DNA from: Synechococcus sp. HJ21-Hayes
Lineage (GTDB): Bacteria; Cyanobacteriota; Cyanobacteriia; PCC-6307; Cyanobiaceae
NCBI RefSeq assembly: GCF_024345835.1
Contig: NZ_JAGQBW010000001.1
Coordinates: 186,001-250,000, forward strand
Direction: 5' to 3'
Length of the DNA stretch: 64,000 nucleotides
The notes beneath the pieces are model-generated. The model worked only from the letters and a program-made list of their open reading frames with translations, had not been told where the DNA came from and searched no databases. Shown in pieces: positions 1 to 7,718 of the stretch. Positions within the stretch are counted from its first letter, which is position 1. Every line of letters starts with the position of its first letter. A program made the translations under genes and the position numbers.

Positions 1-396
1 GCCGTGAGCCTGCATGCTCCCGATCAGCGGTTGCGGGAAGAACTGATCCCAACGGCCCATGCCTACCCCATTGAGGCCCTCCTGGAAGATTGCCGCCGCT
101 ACGTGGCCATCACCGGCCGACGGGTGAGTTTTGAGTACATCCTGCTAGGTGGTCTCAACGACCAGCCCCGCCATGCGGCGGCCCTGGCCCAGTTGCTGCG
201 CGGCTTCCAGAGCCATGTGAACCTCATCCCGTACAACCCGATCGAGGAGGAGGAGTTCCAGCGTCCCGGCCCTGGCGCCGTGGAAGCCTTCCGCCGGGCC
301 CTGCAGGACAGGCATGTGGCTGTGAGTGTCCGAGCCAGTCGTGGCTTGGATGCCGACGCCGCCTGCGGCCAGTTGCGCCGCCGCCTGGAGGACTGA
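1..396 (+). CDS. rlmN: 23S rRNA A2503 methyltransferase RlmN, C-terminal part (cut by window edge)
   Basis: This is the last 131 codons of a radical-SAM RNA methyltransferase; the reading frame is already open at base 1, so the cluster-binding N-terminal half lies outside the window. Family hallmarks are SLHAPDQ near the start, LIPYNP in the middle, and DAACGQL close to the C-terminus. The Cys in DAACGQL matches the methyl-carrying Cys of E. coli RlmN (Cys355). RlmN methylates C2 of A2503 in 23S rRNA and also some tRNAs, in the cytoplasm. The gene converges on the downstream permease with 28 bases between their ends. Confidence 0.93.
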   Translation, partial: AVSLHAPDQRLREELIPTAHAYPIEALLEDCRRYVAITGRRVSFEYILLGGLNDQPRHAAALAQLLRGFQSHVNLIPYNPIEEEEFQRPGPGAVEAFRRALQDRHVAVSVRASRGLDADAACGQLRRRLED

Positions 397-424
397 TCCC
401 TGAGATCAGCGGCCGTGCCCTGGT

Positions 425-1711
425 TCAGGTGGCGTCCCGAGCGGGATCAAAGGTGCCCCGGGGCTCCTGTTCGCTCCATGGGGCCAAGCGGACCAGCAGC
501 AGGAAGGCGGGAATGGCGGCGGCGGCGGTGAGCAGGAAAAAGACGGGCCAGCCCGCCTGTTCGGCCAGCACTCCGGCCGGGGCCGAGAGGATGGAGCGGC
601 TCATGGCATACACCCCCGAGAGCAGGGCGTACTGGGTGGCGGAGAAGCGGGGATTGCACAGGCCCATCAGCAGGGCCACGAACACGGCGCCCACCATGCC
701 GCCCGTGAGGTTCTCCAGACTCACGGCAATGATCAGTCCGGCAAAGCCTCCACCGAACTGGGCCAGGGCCCAGTAGCTGAGGTTGCCGGCGGCTCCCGCC
801 AGGGCGAATAGCCACAGGGAGCGGTTCATCCCCAGGCGGGTGAACAGTACGCCGCCCAGCACGGTGCCCGCCATGGTGGCGGCGATGGCCCAGCCCCCCT
901 GCACCAGGCCGATGTCGGCATCGCTGAAGCCCTGCAGCTTCAGGAAGGGGATGGCCATGGCGCTGAGCAGGCCATCGGGCCAGCGGTAGAGCAGCACCAG
1001 CAGCAGGAGCTGCCAGGTGCGATTGGGGCCCGCCCGGAACAGGAATTCCCGCGCGGGCCCCAGCACTGCCTGGCGCAGGCTGGTGACCGGGTGCTGCACC
1101 GGCGCCAAGGCGGGTGCCATGAGGGTGAAGGGCACCACGGCCGCCACCAGGGCTGCGGCGGCGAGCAGGGCCACCGGCCAGCCGAATCGCCCGGCCAGCA
1201 CGAAGCCGCCGGCCCCCACCGCCAACATGGCGGCTCTGTAGCCCAGGGCCGCGGCGGCCGCTCCGGCCCCCCGTTCCTGCTCCGGCAGCAGGTCGGTGCG
1301 GTAAGCATCCACGGCAATGTCCTGCGTGGCGCTGCATACCGCCAGAACCAGGGCGGCGATGCCGATGGCGCTGATGCTGGCGGGATCCGTGCTGGGCCGT
1401 AGCAGGGCCATGGCGGCAATCACCGCCACCAGCAACAGCTGCATCACCAACAGCCAACCCCGGCGCCGATCCGGCCAGGTGATCGGCCAGCGATCCAGCA
1501 GCGGTGCCCAGAAGAGCTTGAGGGTGTATGGCAGCTCAGCCAGGGGAATCAGCCCGATCAGCGCCAAGGGCACACCGCTGGCGGTGAGCCAGCCCTGCAA
1601 CAGCTTGCTGCCCACCATCAGCGGCGCACCACTGGCCACGCCCTCGGCGGTGACGGCCGTGAGGCGCCTCCAGGTGCCGGCTTTCTCGGCGGCCTGCGGA
1701 CCCATGAACAC
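425..1711 (-). CDS. AmpG-like MFS permease (PAT family)
   Basis: A 428-residue, very hydrophobic protein with about 12 predicted membrane segments. The N-terminal pattern (GLIPLAELPYTLKLFWAPLLDRW) and the ATQDIAVDAYRTDLL stretch are typical of the AmpG/acetyl-CoA transporter branch of the major facilitator superfamily. AmpG imports muropeptides in Gram-negative bacteria; substrate here is inferred only from the family, and cyanobacterial members are untested as far as I know. It runs against rlmN and away from the small membrane protein gene. The first Met is followed shortly by a good permease N-terminus, so I kept it as the start. Confidence 0.8.
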   Translation of the reverse strand: MFMGPQAAEKAGTWRRLTAVTAEGVASGAPLMVGSKLLQGWLTASGVPLALIGLIPLAELPYTLKLFWAPLLDRWPITWPDRRRGWLLVMQLLLVAVIAAMALLRPSTDPASISAIGIAALVLAVCSATQDIAVDAYRTDLLPEQERGAGAAAAALGYRAAMLAVGAGGFVLAGRFGWPVALLAAAALVAAVVPFTLMAPALAPVQHPVTSLRQAVLGPAREFLFRAGPNRTWQLLLLVLLYRWPDGLLSAMAIPFLKLQGFSDADIGLVQGGWAIAATMAGTVLGGVLFTRLGMNRSLWLFALAGAAGNLSYWALAQFGGGFAGLIIAVSLENLTGGMVGAVFVALLMGLCNPRFSATQYALLSGVYAMSRSILSAPAGVLAEQAGWPVFFLLTAAAAIPAFLLLVRLAPWSEQEPRGTFDPARDAT

Positions 1712-1816
1712 GACTCGACTGGGCGAAGACTAGGGACCTTGGATTAGGGGGCCTGAATCCAGGCTGATCGACCATCAGAATGGTTTCCATAGCCTGGGGC
1801 GCCGAGCCCATTCGCC

Positions 1817-1942
1817 GTGCAGTTTTTTCGTTCAACCCTGTTGCCGGCAGCCATCGTGGTGCTGTTCGGTCTGGCCCTGTTCGCGGTGAGTGCCCGCATC
1901 TGGTTGCCGGGCGATATGGCCGCCCCCGCCCCGATCAGTTGA
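1817..1942 (+). CDS. Small single-pass membrane protein, 41 residues
   Basis: Starts with GTG and reads a charged N-terminus (QFFRS), a membrane helix of about 20 residues (LLPAAIVVLFGLALFAV), then a polar tail with SARIWLPGDM and a proline/alanine end. The length, helix and conserved-looking tail resemble small membrane proteins annotated as hypothetical in picocyanobacteria. The gene lies between the permease promoter region and the HEAT-repeat gene, same strand as the latter, with 67 bases between them. No function can be given. The start is the only reasonable one in frame. Confidence 0.6.
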   Translation: MQFFRSTLLPAAIVVLFGLALFAVSARIWLPGDMAAPAPIS

Positions 1943-2009
1943 GCCGCCCGTTGCGCCGCACGCCCAGCTCAGCGAGAGCCCTGCAGCGGCTGGCTTTTAC
2001 GATCGCCCC

Positions 2010-2810
2010 ATGACTGGCCCGTTCCCCGAGTTCTCCCAAAGTCCGGCCGAGTTGGCGCTGGATCCGGAGATGCTCGCCAACGAGCTGGCCGAGGAGCTGC
2101 TGGGCGACCCCCTCGACGATCTCGATGCCCTGGAGGCCGAGCAGGCCGATGTGGCAGCTGAGTGCGATCTCGGGCTGCAGTTGCTCCAAGGCGGCCATGA
2201 CGAGCGCATGCAGGGGCTGCGCATCTTCTGCGAGCACCGCGATCCCCGCGCGGCGACCCAGCTCTTGCCGTTGCTCGAGGCCAGCTGTCCGATCCTGCGC
2301 ATGAGTGCGGTGTACGCCCTGGGGCGGAATCCGGATCTGCAGGCAGTGTCGCCGTTGCTGGCCCTGCTCCAGAACGACAGCAATGGCTATGTGCGCAAGG
2401 CTGTGGCCTGGAGCCTCAGCAGCTACCCCGATGCCCCGGTGATGAACCCGCTGATCCGGGCCCTGGAAACGGACATCGCGGCGGTGAGGCTCTGGGCCGC
2501 CAGTTCCTTGGCCGATGCCGGTGCCACGGGCCTGGCCAAGGCGGATCAAGCGGCCGGTCGACTGCTGCAGGCCCTGCGCATCGACAGCGAGCCCGTGGTG
2601 CGCAGCAACAGCGCCTGGTCGCTGGGGCGCCTCTATGGCGATCTGGTGGAGCCTCGCCAGAAGGAGGTGGTGGAGGCCTTGCTGGGGGCCTTGCTCCACG
2701 ACACCGACATGGCGGTCCGGGACGAGGCCCGCTTGGCCCTGGAGCAACTGGAGGATCCCCTGGTGCTGGAGCGGCTTCAGACCCTCGTGGATGAGGGGCT
2801 GTTGGCGTAG
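2010..2810 (+). CDS. HEAT-repeat protein
   Basis: 266 residues. After an acidic N-terminal region (about 1-50), the rest is a series of alpha-helical HEAT repeats with the usual A-V-x-A/S-L-x and D/N-x-x-V-R spacing (for example NDSNGYVRKAVAWSL and DTDMAVRDEARLALEQL). HEAT solenoids are protein-protein scaffolds; in cyanobacteria some act as phycobilin lyases or chaperones, but I see no lyase-specific motif that would allow that call. An upstream extension of the frame exists but is proline-rich and not protein-like, so I start at the ATG giving MTGPFPEF. The next three genes on the same strand may be cotranscribed. Confidence 0.85.
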   Translation: MTGPFPEFSQSPAELALDPEMLANELAEELLGDPLDDLDALEAEQADVAAECDLGLQLLQGGHDERMQGLRIFCEHRDPRAATQLLPLLEASCPILRMSAVYALGRNPDLQAVSPLLALLQNDSNGYVRKAVAWSLSSYPDAPVMNPLIRALETDIAAVRLWAASSLADAGATGLAKADQAAGRLLQALRIDSEPVVRSNSAWSLGRLYGDLVEPRQKEVVEALLGALLHDTDMAVRDEARLALEQLEDPLVLERLQTLVDEGLLA

Positions 2811-2869
2811 GCCAGCCAGCCTCTGGTGAACCCGGCTAGCATCACCTCACCTTCCTTCCGCCGTCTGGG

Positions 2870-3082
2870 ATGGCCCAGCAATCCATCCGCTTTCGCATTC
2901 GGCCCGACGGCCGCGTTGAGGAGCTGGTGGAAGGCGTTCAGGGCAGCGGCTGCGAGCAGCTCACCGAACGCATCGAAGCCAGGCTCGGCACTGTGCAACA
3001 GCGCCAGTCGACGTCCGACGCCTTTGCGGCGCCAACCTCGGCGGTGACGCCTGAGCAGACCCTCTCCACCTCGGTTTCCTGA
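2870..3082 (+). CDS. DUF2997 protein
   Basis: 70 residues. The beginning (IRFRIRPDGRVEELVEGVQGSGC) is the DUF2997 signature: a short beta-hairpin protein found in cyanobacteria and usually encoded next to Ycf35 (DUF1257), as here. Its TGA overlaps the ATG of the Ycf35 gene by one base (TGATG), so translation is probably coupled. The C-terminal third is Ser/Thr/Ala-rich and looks disordered. The molecular function is not known to me. Confidence 0.85.
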   Translation: MAQQSIRFRIRPDGRVEELVEGVQGSGCEQLTERIEARLGTVQQRQSTSDAFAAPTSAVTPEQTLSTSVS

Positions 3083-3474
3083 TGTCGCACTTCAGCACCG
3101 TCAAGACGGAATTGCGTGACCGCGCTGCCCTGATGGAGGCCCTGCGGGATCTTGGCCATCAACCCAGCGATGGCGAGCATCCCGTGCGCGGCTACCGCGG
3201 CCAAACCGTGGTGGCCGATTTGGCCATCGCCTCCAGCGAGGGCACCAACCTGGGCTTCCGCTGGAATGAGCTCAGCGGCAGCTACGAGCTGGTGACTGAT
3301 CTGGATCTGTGGAAGCAGCCCATCCCGGTGGAGCGCTTCCTTGCCAAGCTCACCCAGCAGTACGCCCTGCGCAGCATCCTGGCAGCCTCGGTTCAGGAGG
3401 GGTTCCAGGTGACTGAACAGCGCCAGGCCACCGATGGCAGCATTGAACTGGTGGTGACCCGCTGGGACGGATGA
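3082..3474 (+). CDS. ycf35: Ycf35 / DUF1257 protein
   Basis: 130 residues beginning MSHFSTVKTELRD, the family start. The body has the characteristic DLAI, LGFRWN and YELVTDLDLW segments and ends ELVVTRWDG. Ycf35 is kept in cyanobacteria and in red-algal plastid genomes; its role is not established. The one-base overlap with DUF2997 and the ferredoxin gene 22 bases downstream suggest a small conserved operon that may involve redox chemistry (inference from the neighbours only). Confidence 0.92.
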   Translation: MSHFSTVKTELRDRAALMEALRDLGHQPSDGEHPVRGYRGQTVVADLAIASSEGTNLGFRWNELSGSYELVTDLDLWKQPIPVERFLAKLTQQYALRSILAASVQEGFQVTEQRQATDGSIELVVTRWDG

Positions 3475-3496
3475 TCCCAGTGCTGGGAGGTGTGCG

Positions 3497-3892
3497 GTGA
3501 GTGCCGATCCCTCACTGGCCTTTTCGACGGCTGCCGCGGCTCCACCCCGGGCCAGTGGTTTCGAACCCCTCCTGGGGGGAGCGCTGCGCCAGAAGGCTGT
3601 CTGGGTGGATGAACCCGTGTGCATCGGATGCCGCTACTGCGCCCACGTGGCCGGCCACACCTTTGTGGTGGAGGAGTCGTGGGGGCGTTCCCGTGCCATT
3701 CGTCAGGACGGCGACAGCACCGAGACCATCCAGGAAGCGATCGACACCTGCCCAGTGGATTGCATCCATTGGGTGAGTTACGAGGAGCTGCCCGCCCTTG
3801 AGGAACAGTGCCGCTCCCAGGAGCTGCTGCCCCTCGGGCTTCCCAGCTCCAGCCGTCCCAGGCGCACCCTGCCGCGGCGAGATCCCGCTTGA
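3497..3892 (+). CDS. [4Fe-4S] ferredoxin, 131 residues
   Basis: GTG start. One ferredoxin cluster motif is visible: Cys42, Cys45, Cys48 in CIGCRYC and Cys85 in CPVDC, enough for one [4Fe-4S] cluster; Cys89 is additional. About 30 residues precede the fold, and a basic Arg/Pro-rich tail of about 25 residues follows (SSSRPRRTLPRRDPA). It resembles cyanobacterial single-cluster ferredoxins sometimes fused to J-domains, but no J-domain is present here. The stop overlaps the start of the aldo-keto reductase gene (TGATG), so the two are likely translated together and the ferredoxin may be its redox partner (inference). Confidence 0.88.
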   Translation: MSADPSLAFSTAAAAPPRASGFEPLLGGALRQKAVWVDEPVCIGCRYCAHVAGHTFVVEESWGRSRAIRQDGDSTETIQEAIDTCPVDCIHWVSYEELPALEEQCRSQELLPLGLPSSSRPRRTLPRRDPA

Positions 3893-5103
3893 TGCTCCCC
3901 ACTCGCCGCTTTGGCCGCACCGAACTGCCGATGCCCGTGCTCTCCCTCGGGGGCATGCGCTTTCAGCAGAGCTGGAGTGATCTGCCGCCCTCAGAGATCA
4001 CGGACCACAGCCAGGCGAACCTCAGGGCCACCCTCGAGTTGGCCGTTGCAGCGGGGTTTCACCACATCGAAACGGCCCGTCACTACGGCAGTTCCGAGCG
4101 TCAGCTGGGCTGGTTGTTCCCCGAGGTGCCAGATCCGCAGCGGATCCTGCAGACCAAGGTGCCTCCCCAGGCCGATCCGGAGGCCTTCGAGGCGGAGCTG
4201 GCCCTGAGTTTCGAGCGCCTAGGCCTGGGCAACGGCTCCGGGCGGGTGGATTTGCTGGCCATCCATGGAATCAACCTGCCGGAGCACCTGGAGCACACCC
4301 TGCGGCCAGGAGGCTGCCTGGAGGTGGTGCGCCGCTGGCAGGCAGCTGGGCGGATCGGTGCGGTGGGCTTTTCAACCCACGGCAGCCTGCCCCTGATCCT
4401 GGCGGCGATCGATAGCGACGCCTTTGACTACATCAACCTGCACTGGTATTTCATTCGCCAGGACAACCGTGCGGCGATCGATGCCGCCATCGCCCATGAT
4501 ATGGGCGTGTTTGTGATCAGCCCCACGGACAAGGGCGGCCACCTGCATAACCCCTCGTCAAAACTGCTGCAGCTCTGCGCGCCGCTGCACCCGATCGTGT
4601 TCAACGATCTGTTCTGCCTGTCGGCAGCTGGGATCCACACCATCAGTGTGGGGGCGGCCCGGCCCTCGGATCTCCACTTGCATCTGCAAGCGGTGGAGCT
4701 GTTGCCCCAGGCCGAAGCACTACTGCCTCCGATCCTGGAGCGGTTGGAGCAGGCCCGTTGCGAGGCCCTGGGGGAGGCCTGGCTCAGCACCTGGAGTGAA
4801 GGGTTGCCGGCTTGGCAGGACACCCCGGGGCAGATGAACCTGGCCACCCTGCTGTGGCTCCATAACCTGCTGGAAGCCTGGGACCTGCAGAGCTATGCCA
4901 AGGCCCGTTACGGCCTGCTGGGGGCTGGCAGCCACTGGTTTCCGGGCGCCAATGCCGATGCCCTCGACGCCAGCGTGAGCGAGGCGGAGCTCCTGGCGGT
5001 GTTGGCAGCGAGCCCATGGTGTCACCGGATTCCGGCCGTTCTTCGGGACTTGCGCTCCCGCATCGGTGGCCAGCCCAGTCAGCGGCTGATGACGGGGAGC
5101 TAA
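3892..5103 (+). CDS. Aldo/keto reductase family protein
   Basis: 403 residues. A TIM-barrel reductase: N-terminus RRFGRTELPMPVLSLGGMRF, an IETARHYGSSE segment holding the catalytic Tyr, QTKVPP with the catalytic Lys, and LLAIHGIN with the catalytic His. The usual Asp of the tetrad is Glu here (HIETA). Relatives of this branch often carry a C-terminal [4Fe-4S] domain; here the C-terminal 100 residues are present but lack a cysteine cluster. The start at the ATG overlapping the ferredoxin stop gives a typical N-terminus. The frame is open farther upstream inside the ferredoxin gene, but that reading is not family-like. Substrate is unknown. Confidence 0.82.
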   Translation: MLPTRRFGRTELPMPVLSLGGMRFQQSWSDLPPSEITDHSQANLRATLELAVAAGFHHIETARHYGSSERQLGWLFPEVPDPQRILQTKVPPQADPEAFEAELALSFERLGLGNGSGRVDLLAIHGINLPEHLEHTLRPGGCLEVVRRWQAAGRIGAVGFSTHGSLPLILAAIDSDAFDYINLHWYFIRQDNRAAIDAAIAHDMGVFVISPTDKGGHLHNPSSKLLQLCAPLHPIVFNDLFCLSAAGIHTISVGAARPSDLHLHLQAVELLPQAEALLPPILERLEQARCEALGEAWLSTWSEGLPAWQDTPGQMNLATLLWLHNLLEAWDLQSYAKARYGLLGAGSHWFPGANADALDASVSEAELLAVLAASPWCHRIPAVLRDLRSRIGGQPSQRLMTGS

Positions 5104-5118
5104 TTCTGCGTCTGCCAC

Positions 5119-5931
5119 TCAGCTGGCTCGCGCAGCTCCGAGGGGGAATTTGCTGGGGATCCCCACCGCCCGCGGATAGGTGCGGGGGCAGGGTTCATTG
5201 GCGCTCAGCGCCAGAGCAGTGCGCACGCCCCGGCCGCCAGGAAGCTCCCGCTGTTGCTGGCGGCTGATGCGGGCCTTTAGGGGCAGCAGGGCTCGTTCCA
5301 GCTCCTGTTGATCGCTGCCTGTCCACTGGCCCCGGTAGAGCAGCGCTTCGCCCTGGGGGGCCAGCAGGGGCACCAGATATTCCGCCACCACCGGGGCTGC
5401 CGCCACCGCCCGGGCCATGGCTAGGTGGTAGTGGCCGCGGCAGCGCTTCTGGTGGCCCGTGAGTTCTACGCGCTCGCAGCGCAGCTCCACCCGCTCGCCC
5501 AGCCCTAGAGCCTCGGCCATGGCCTGGACGGCCTGGGTCTTGCGGCCCACCGAATCCACCAGCGTCAGTTGGGCATTGGGCAGGGCAATCGCCACTGCCA
5601 GGCCGGGGAACCCACCGCCCGTGCCCACATCGATGCAGCGCAGTGCCGCCTCTGGCGTGCTCCGCAGCAGCGGTAGCAGCGGCCAGAGGCTGTCCATCAC
5701 CTGGGCGATCCAGAAGTCCTCTCCCTCTACCAGGCGGGTGAGGTTGAGGCGGCTGTTCCACTCGCGCAGGTGCTGTTGAAGCTGGATCAGCTGCTCGAGC
5801 TGGCCTGGGCTGGGACGCCAGCCCAGCGCCTCCCAGAGGGCGTCGCTGGGGGTGGCAAAAGGGGTGGCGGACTCCGGTGCGACTGGCATCCCCTGGGGCG
5901 GCATGGGCAAGATCTCTAGGATCCCGCACAC
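5119..5931 (-). CDS. rsmG: 16S rRNA (guanine527-N7)-methyltransferase RsmG
   Basis: 270 residues. SAM-binding motif [16 protein letters not shown], followed by [21 protein letters not shown] and a conserved MARAVA segment, all typical of RsmG (GidB), which methylates N7 of G527 in 16S rRNA in the small subunit. Three Met codons lie at residues 1, 10 and 15; family length is about 210-250, so the true start may be one of the internal ones (for example MPVAPES). The gene converges on the aldo-keto reductase and diverges from the J-domain gene, whose start lies only a few bases upstream. Confidence 0.93.
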   Translation of the reverse strand: MCGILEILPMPPQGMPVAPESATPFATPSDALWEALGWRPSPGQLEQLIQLQQHLREWNSRLNLTRLVEGEDFWIAQVMDSLWPLLPLLRSTPEAALRCIDVGTGGGFPGLAVAIALPNAQLTLVDSVGRKTQAVQAMAEALGLGERVELRCERVELTGHQKRCRGHYHLAMARAVAAAPVVAEYLVPLLAPQGEALLYRGQWTGSDQQELERALLPLKARISRQQQRELPGGRGVRTALALSANEPCPRTYPRAVGIPSKFPLGAARAS

Positions 5932-5945
5932 CCGGTACCGCCTCG

Positions 5946-6488
5946 GTGGGAGCTGCCAACCAGTCCGCCAGCCATTACGCCTTGCTGGGCCTAAGCCCCC
6001 AGGCCACGGGGCCTGAGCTGCGCCAGGCCTTTCGCAGCCTCAGCAAGCGCTATCACCCAGATACCACCACATTGCCGGAGGCGGAGGCCCAGGAGGCTTT
6101 TCGTCTGCTGCAGCAGGCCTATCTCACCCTCAGCGATCCCGAGCGTCGCCGTGTCTACGACGCCAGCCTGCTGGTGGTTCAGCCGGTGCGGACGCTGTCG
6201 CCCTCGGTGCGCCTGAGCACCCAGCCAGCCCCGGTGCGGCGGGCCTTATCTGGCGGCGAGTGGTTGGCCCTGCTGTTGTTAGCCCTGGCGGTGGTGTTCA
6301 GCTTGGTGCTGGGGGTGGGGCTGGCCTGGGCGCGCGGGGCCGAATTCGTGCGGGTGCCGAGCTGGTGGCCGCCTGCCGGGCAGACTGCCCAACCTCTAGG
6401 CGTTGCCCTCGCGGATGTCTCCTCTGCCACCCCCCCAGGCGCCGCTCTACAACCATCCGCTGGCGGCGTTGGAGCAGTGGCTGAGTGA
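5946..6488 (+). CDS. Membrane-anchored J-domain protein
   Basis: 180 residues, GTG start. Residues about 8-75 form a J-domain ([26 protein letters not shown] with the HPD triad, RRRVYDAS). A hydrophobic segment ([23 protein letters not shown]) follows at about residues 100-125, then a short Pro/Ala-rich tail. The HPD triad implies it stimulates the ATPase of an Hsp70 (DnaK), probably at a membrane. Its 3' end overlaps the DUF3143 gene by 74 bases. The frame is open upstream but that stretch lies in the rsmG start region and is not J-protein-like, so I chose the GTG before [10 protein letters not shown]. Confidence 0.85.
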   Translation: MGAANQSASHYALLGLSPQATGPELRQAFRSLSKRYHPDTTTLPEAEAQEAFRLLQQAYLTLSDPERRRVYDASLLVVQPVRTLSPSVRLSTQPAPVRRALSGGEWLALLLLALAVVFSLVLGVGLAWARGAEFVRVPSWWPPAGQTAQPLGVALADVSSATPPGAALQPSAGGVGAVAE

Positions 6489-6696
6489 CCTTGGGGCTGT
6501 GCAGCGTTCCGCCAACTCCTGCCTTTGGCACCTGACCCGCAGCGGTTGGACCGCCGAGATAGAGCTGGACATCGAGGAGATCAGCGTGCGCTGGCAGGCC
6601 AGTTCGACCAGCGTGGGACTAGCAACGGTGGAGCGCCACTTCCCCTATGCATTCAGCCGCGCCGATGTGGAGGCAGCGATTCTGGCCGGGCCCTAG
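6415..6696 (+). CDS. DUF3143 protein
   Basis: 93 residues. [22 protein letters not shown], a central IELDIEEISVRW strand, and the end PYAFSRADVEAAILAGP are diagnostic of DUF3143, a cyanobacteria-specific family of unknown function. The ATG giving MSPLPPPQ lies inside the J-domain gene, so the two genes overlap by 74 bases in different frames. The pairing of a J-protein with DUF3143 hints at a shared task, which is inference only. Confidence 0.87.
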   Translation: MSPLPPPQAPLYNHPLAALEQWLSDLGAVQRSANSCLWHLTRSGWTAEIELDIEEISVRWQASSTSVGLATVERHFPYAFSRADVEAAILAGP

Positions 6697-6711
6697 CTCC
6701 CTGCCCTGGGC

Positions 6712-6901
6712 ATGATGCAGGGCAGGTGAAGCGTGCCATGGATCGCTCCCGTCACCACTGCGGCTCGAGGCCCGGGGCTGGAATGCCTCCCAGATCGAGC
6801 AGATCCACGATCAGATGCGCCAGGGGTGGCCCCTGCCCTTCGCGGAAAACAACGTGGCGTTGTTGTCGGGGCATTGTCCCCTGAAGGCTCGCCGGCACTA
6901 G
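6712..6901 (+). pseudogene. Frame-broken small gene (or one-base sequencing error)
   Basis: A frame without any ATG, GTG or TTG start reads RLEARGWNASQIEQIHDQ, then MRQGWPLPFAENNV and ALLSGHCPLKARRH before TAG. Its composition looks like a soluble protein, not GC-rich noise. A start with plausible lead-in, ATG at 6738 (MDRSRHH), lies in another frame; restoring one base near 6754-6760 would fuse them into a protein of about 54 residues. I do not recognise the family. Its TAG overlaps the stop of the opposing small gene. It could also be noise with a chance open frame. Confidence 0.4.
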
Positions 6902-7062
6902 AGCTTGCGCTTGCACAACTCGCTCTGCTCTTCGCTGCTGGTGGAGAAGGGGCCGCAACTGAACCAGCGGACCATCGATAGTTCGATGTCTGTGAACACC
7001 ACAAGGATCCCGGCACACAGGGCGGCAACGGCGCCGCTGATCAGCAGGTTGGACGTTTTCAT
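6898..7062 (-). CDS. Small membrane peptide, 54 residues
   Basis: ATG start giving MKTSNLLISGAVAAL, one membrane helix (about residues 6-23), then a polar part with two Cys (FSCGPF and ELCKRKL) that would face outside if the helix is a signal anchor or uncleaved signal peptide. The strand pattern (hydrophobic helix, two Cys, acidic SSEEQSE) suggests a genuine protein. It sits just upstream of the convergent broken gene's end and beside bioD, three bases from the bioD stop, probably as the last member of the biotin transcript. Function unknown. Confidence 0.6.
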   Translation of the reverse strand: MKTSNLLISGAVAALCAGILVVFTDIELSMVRWFSCGPFSTSSEEQSELCKRKL

Positions 7063-7718
7063 GCGTTGAGCTTATGGGCGAGCTCCTGCTCCTGCCACTG
7101 CTGGGCCAGGGTGCTGCGGTTGATGGTGGCCAAGGGCGGTAGGCAGGCCAGCACTGGGGTGCCCGTGAGCCGCTCCAGGGTGGCGGTGTTGTTGGCGTGG
7201 AAGGGCCCATTCAGCACAAGCCCCACCAGGGGGATCCCACGGTGCCGCAGGGCCTCCACCGACAGGAGCGTGTGGTTGAGGGTGCCCAGGCCGCTGCGGG
7301 CCACCAAGAGCACCGGAAGTCCCCAGCGTTGCACCTGATCGATCTGCAGCAGGTCGAGGCGCAGGGGTACCAGCAGCCCGCCGGCGGTCTCCACCACCAG
7401 TGGTCCCGCCACCGCCGGCAGGGCCAAGCGCTCGGGATCCAGAGGCTGACCGGGATGCTCGGGATCCCCGCTCTCCAGTGCGGCGGCCCAGTGGGGCGAG
7501 GCCGGAGCCCGGTAGCGATAGGCCTCTGGCAGCAGCCGTTCGGCGGGGAGCCCTAACCAGCGCTGCACCTGCTCGCGGTCGCCGCCGCCCTCCAGGCCGC
7601 ATTGCACGGGTTTCCAATAGGTGGCCCCCAGCCCCTGCACCAGCCAGGCACTCACGAGGGTCTTGCCCACATCGGTGTCCGTGCCGCACACCACCAGCTG
7701 TGGCGATGGTTTGCTCAT
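7059..7718 (-). CDS. bioD: Dethiobiotin synthase BioD
   Basis: 219 residues. N-terminal P-loop GTDTDVGKT and YWKPVQCG are the family signatures, followed by PLVVETAGGLLVPL and the substrate-site GLVLNG. BioD uses ATP and CO2 to close the ureido ring of 7,8-diaminopelargonic acid in the cytoplasm. The start overlaps the bioC stop (ATGA), so translation is coupled. No bioA (or other DAPA-forming gene) is seen in the window next to this cluster. Confidence 0.95.
   Translation of the reverse strand: MSKPSPQLVVCGTDTDVGKTLVSAWLVQGLGATYWKPVQCGLEGGGDREQVQRWLGLPAERLLPEAYRYRAPASPHWAAALESGDPEHPGQPLDPERLALPAVAGPLVVETAGGLLVPLRLDLLQIDQVQRWGLPVLLVARSGLGTLNHTLLSVEALRHRGIPLVGLVLNGPFHANNTATLERLTGTPVLACLPPLATINRSTLAQQWQEQELAHKLNA

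Noticed and set aside
1890-2009. Upstream extension of the HEAT-repeat protein
   Set aside because: 40 residues of Pro/Arg/Ala-rich sequence overlap the small membrane gene; the ATG at 2010 gives a natural N-terminus.
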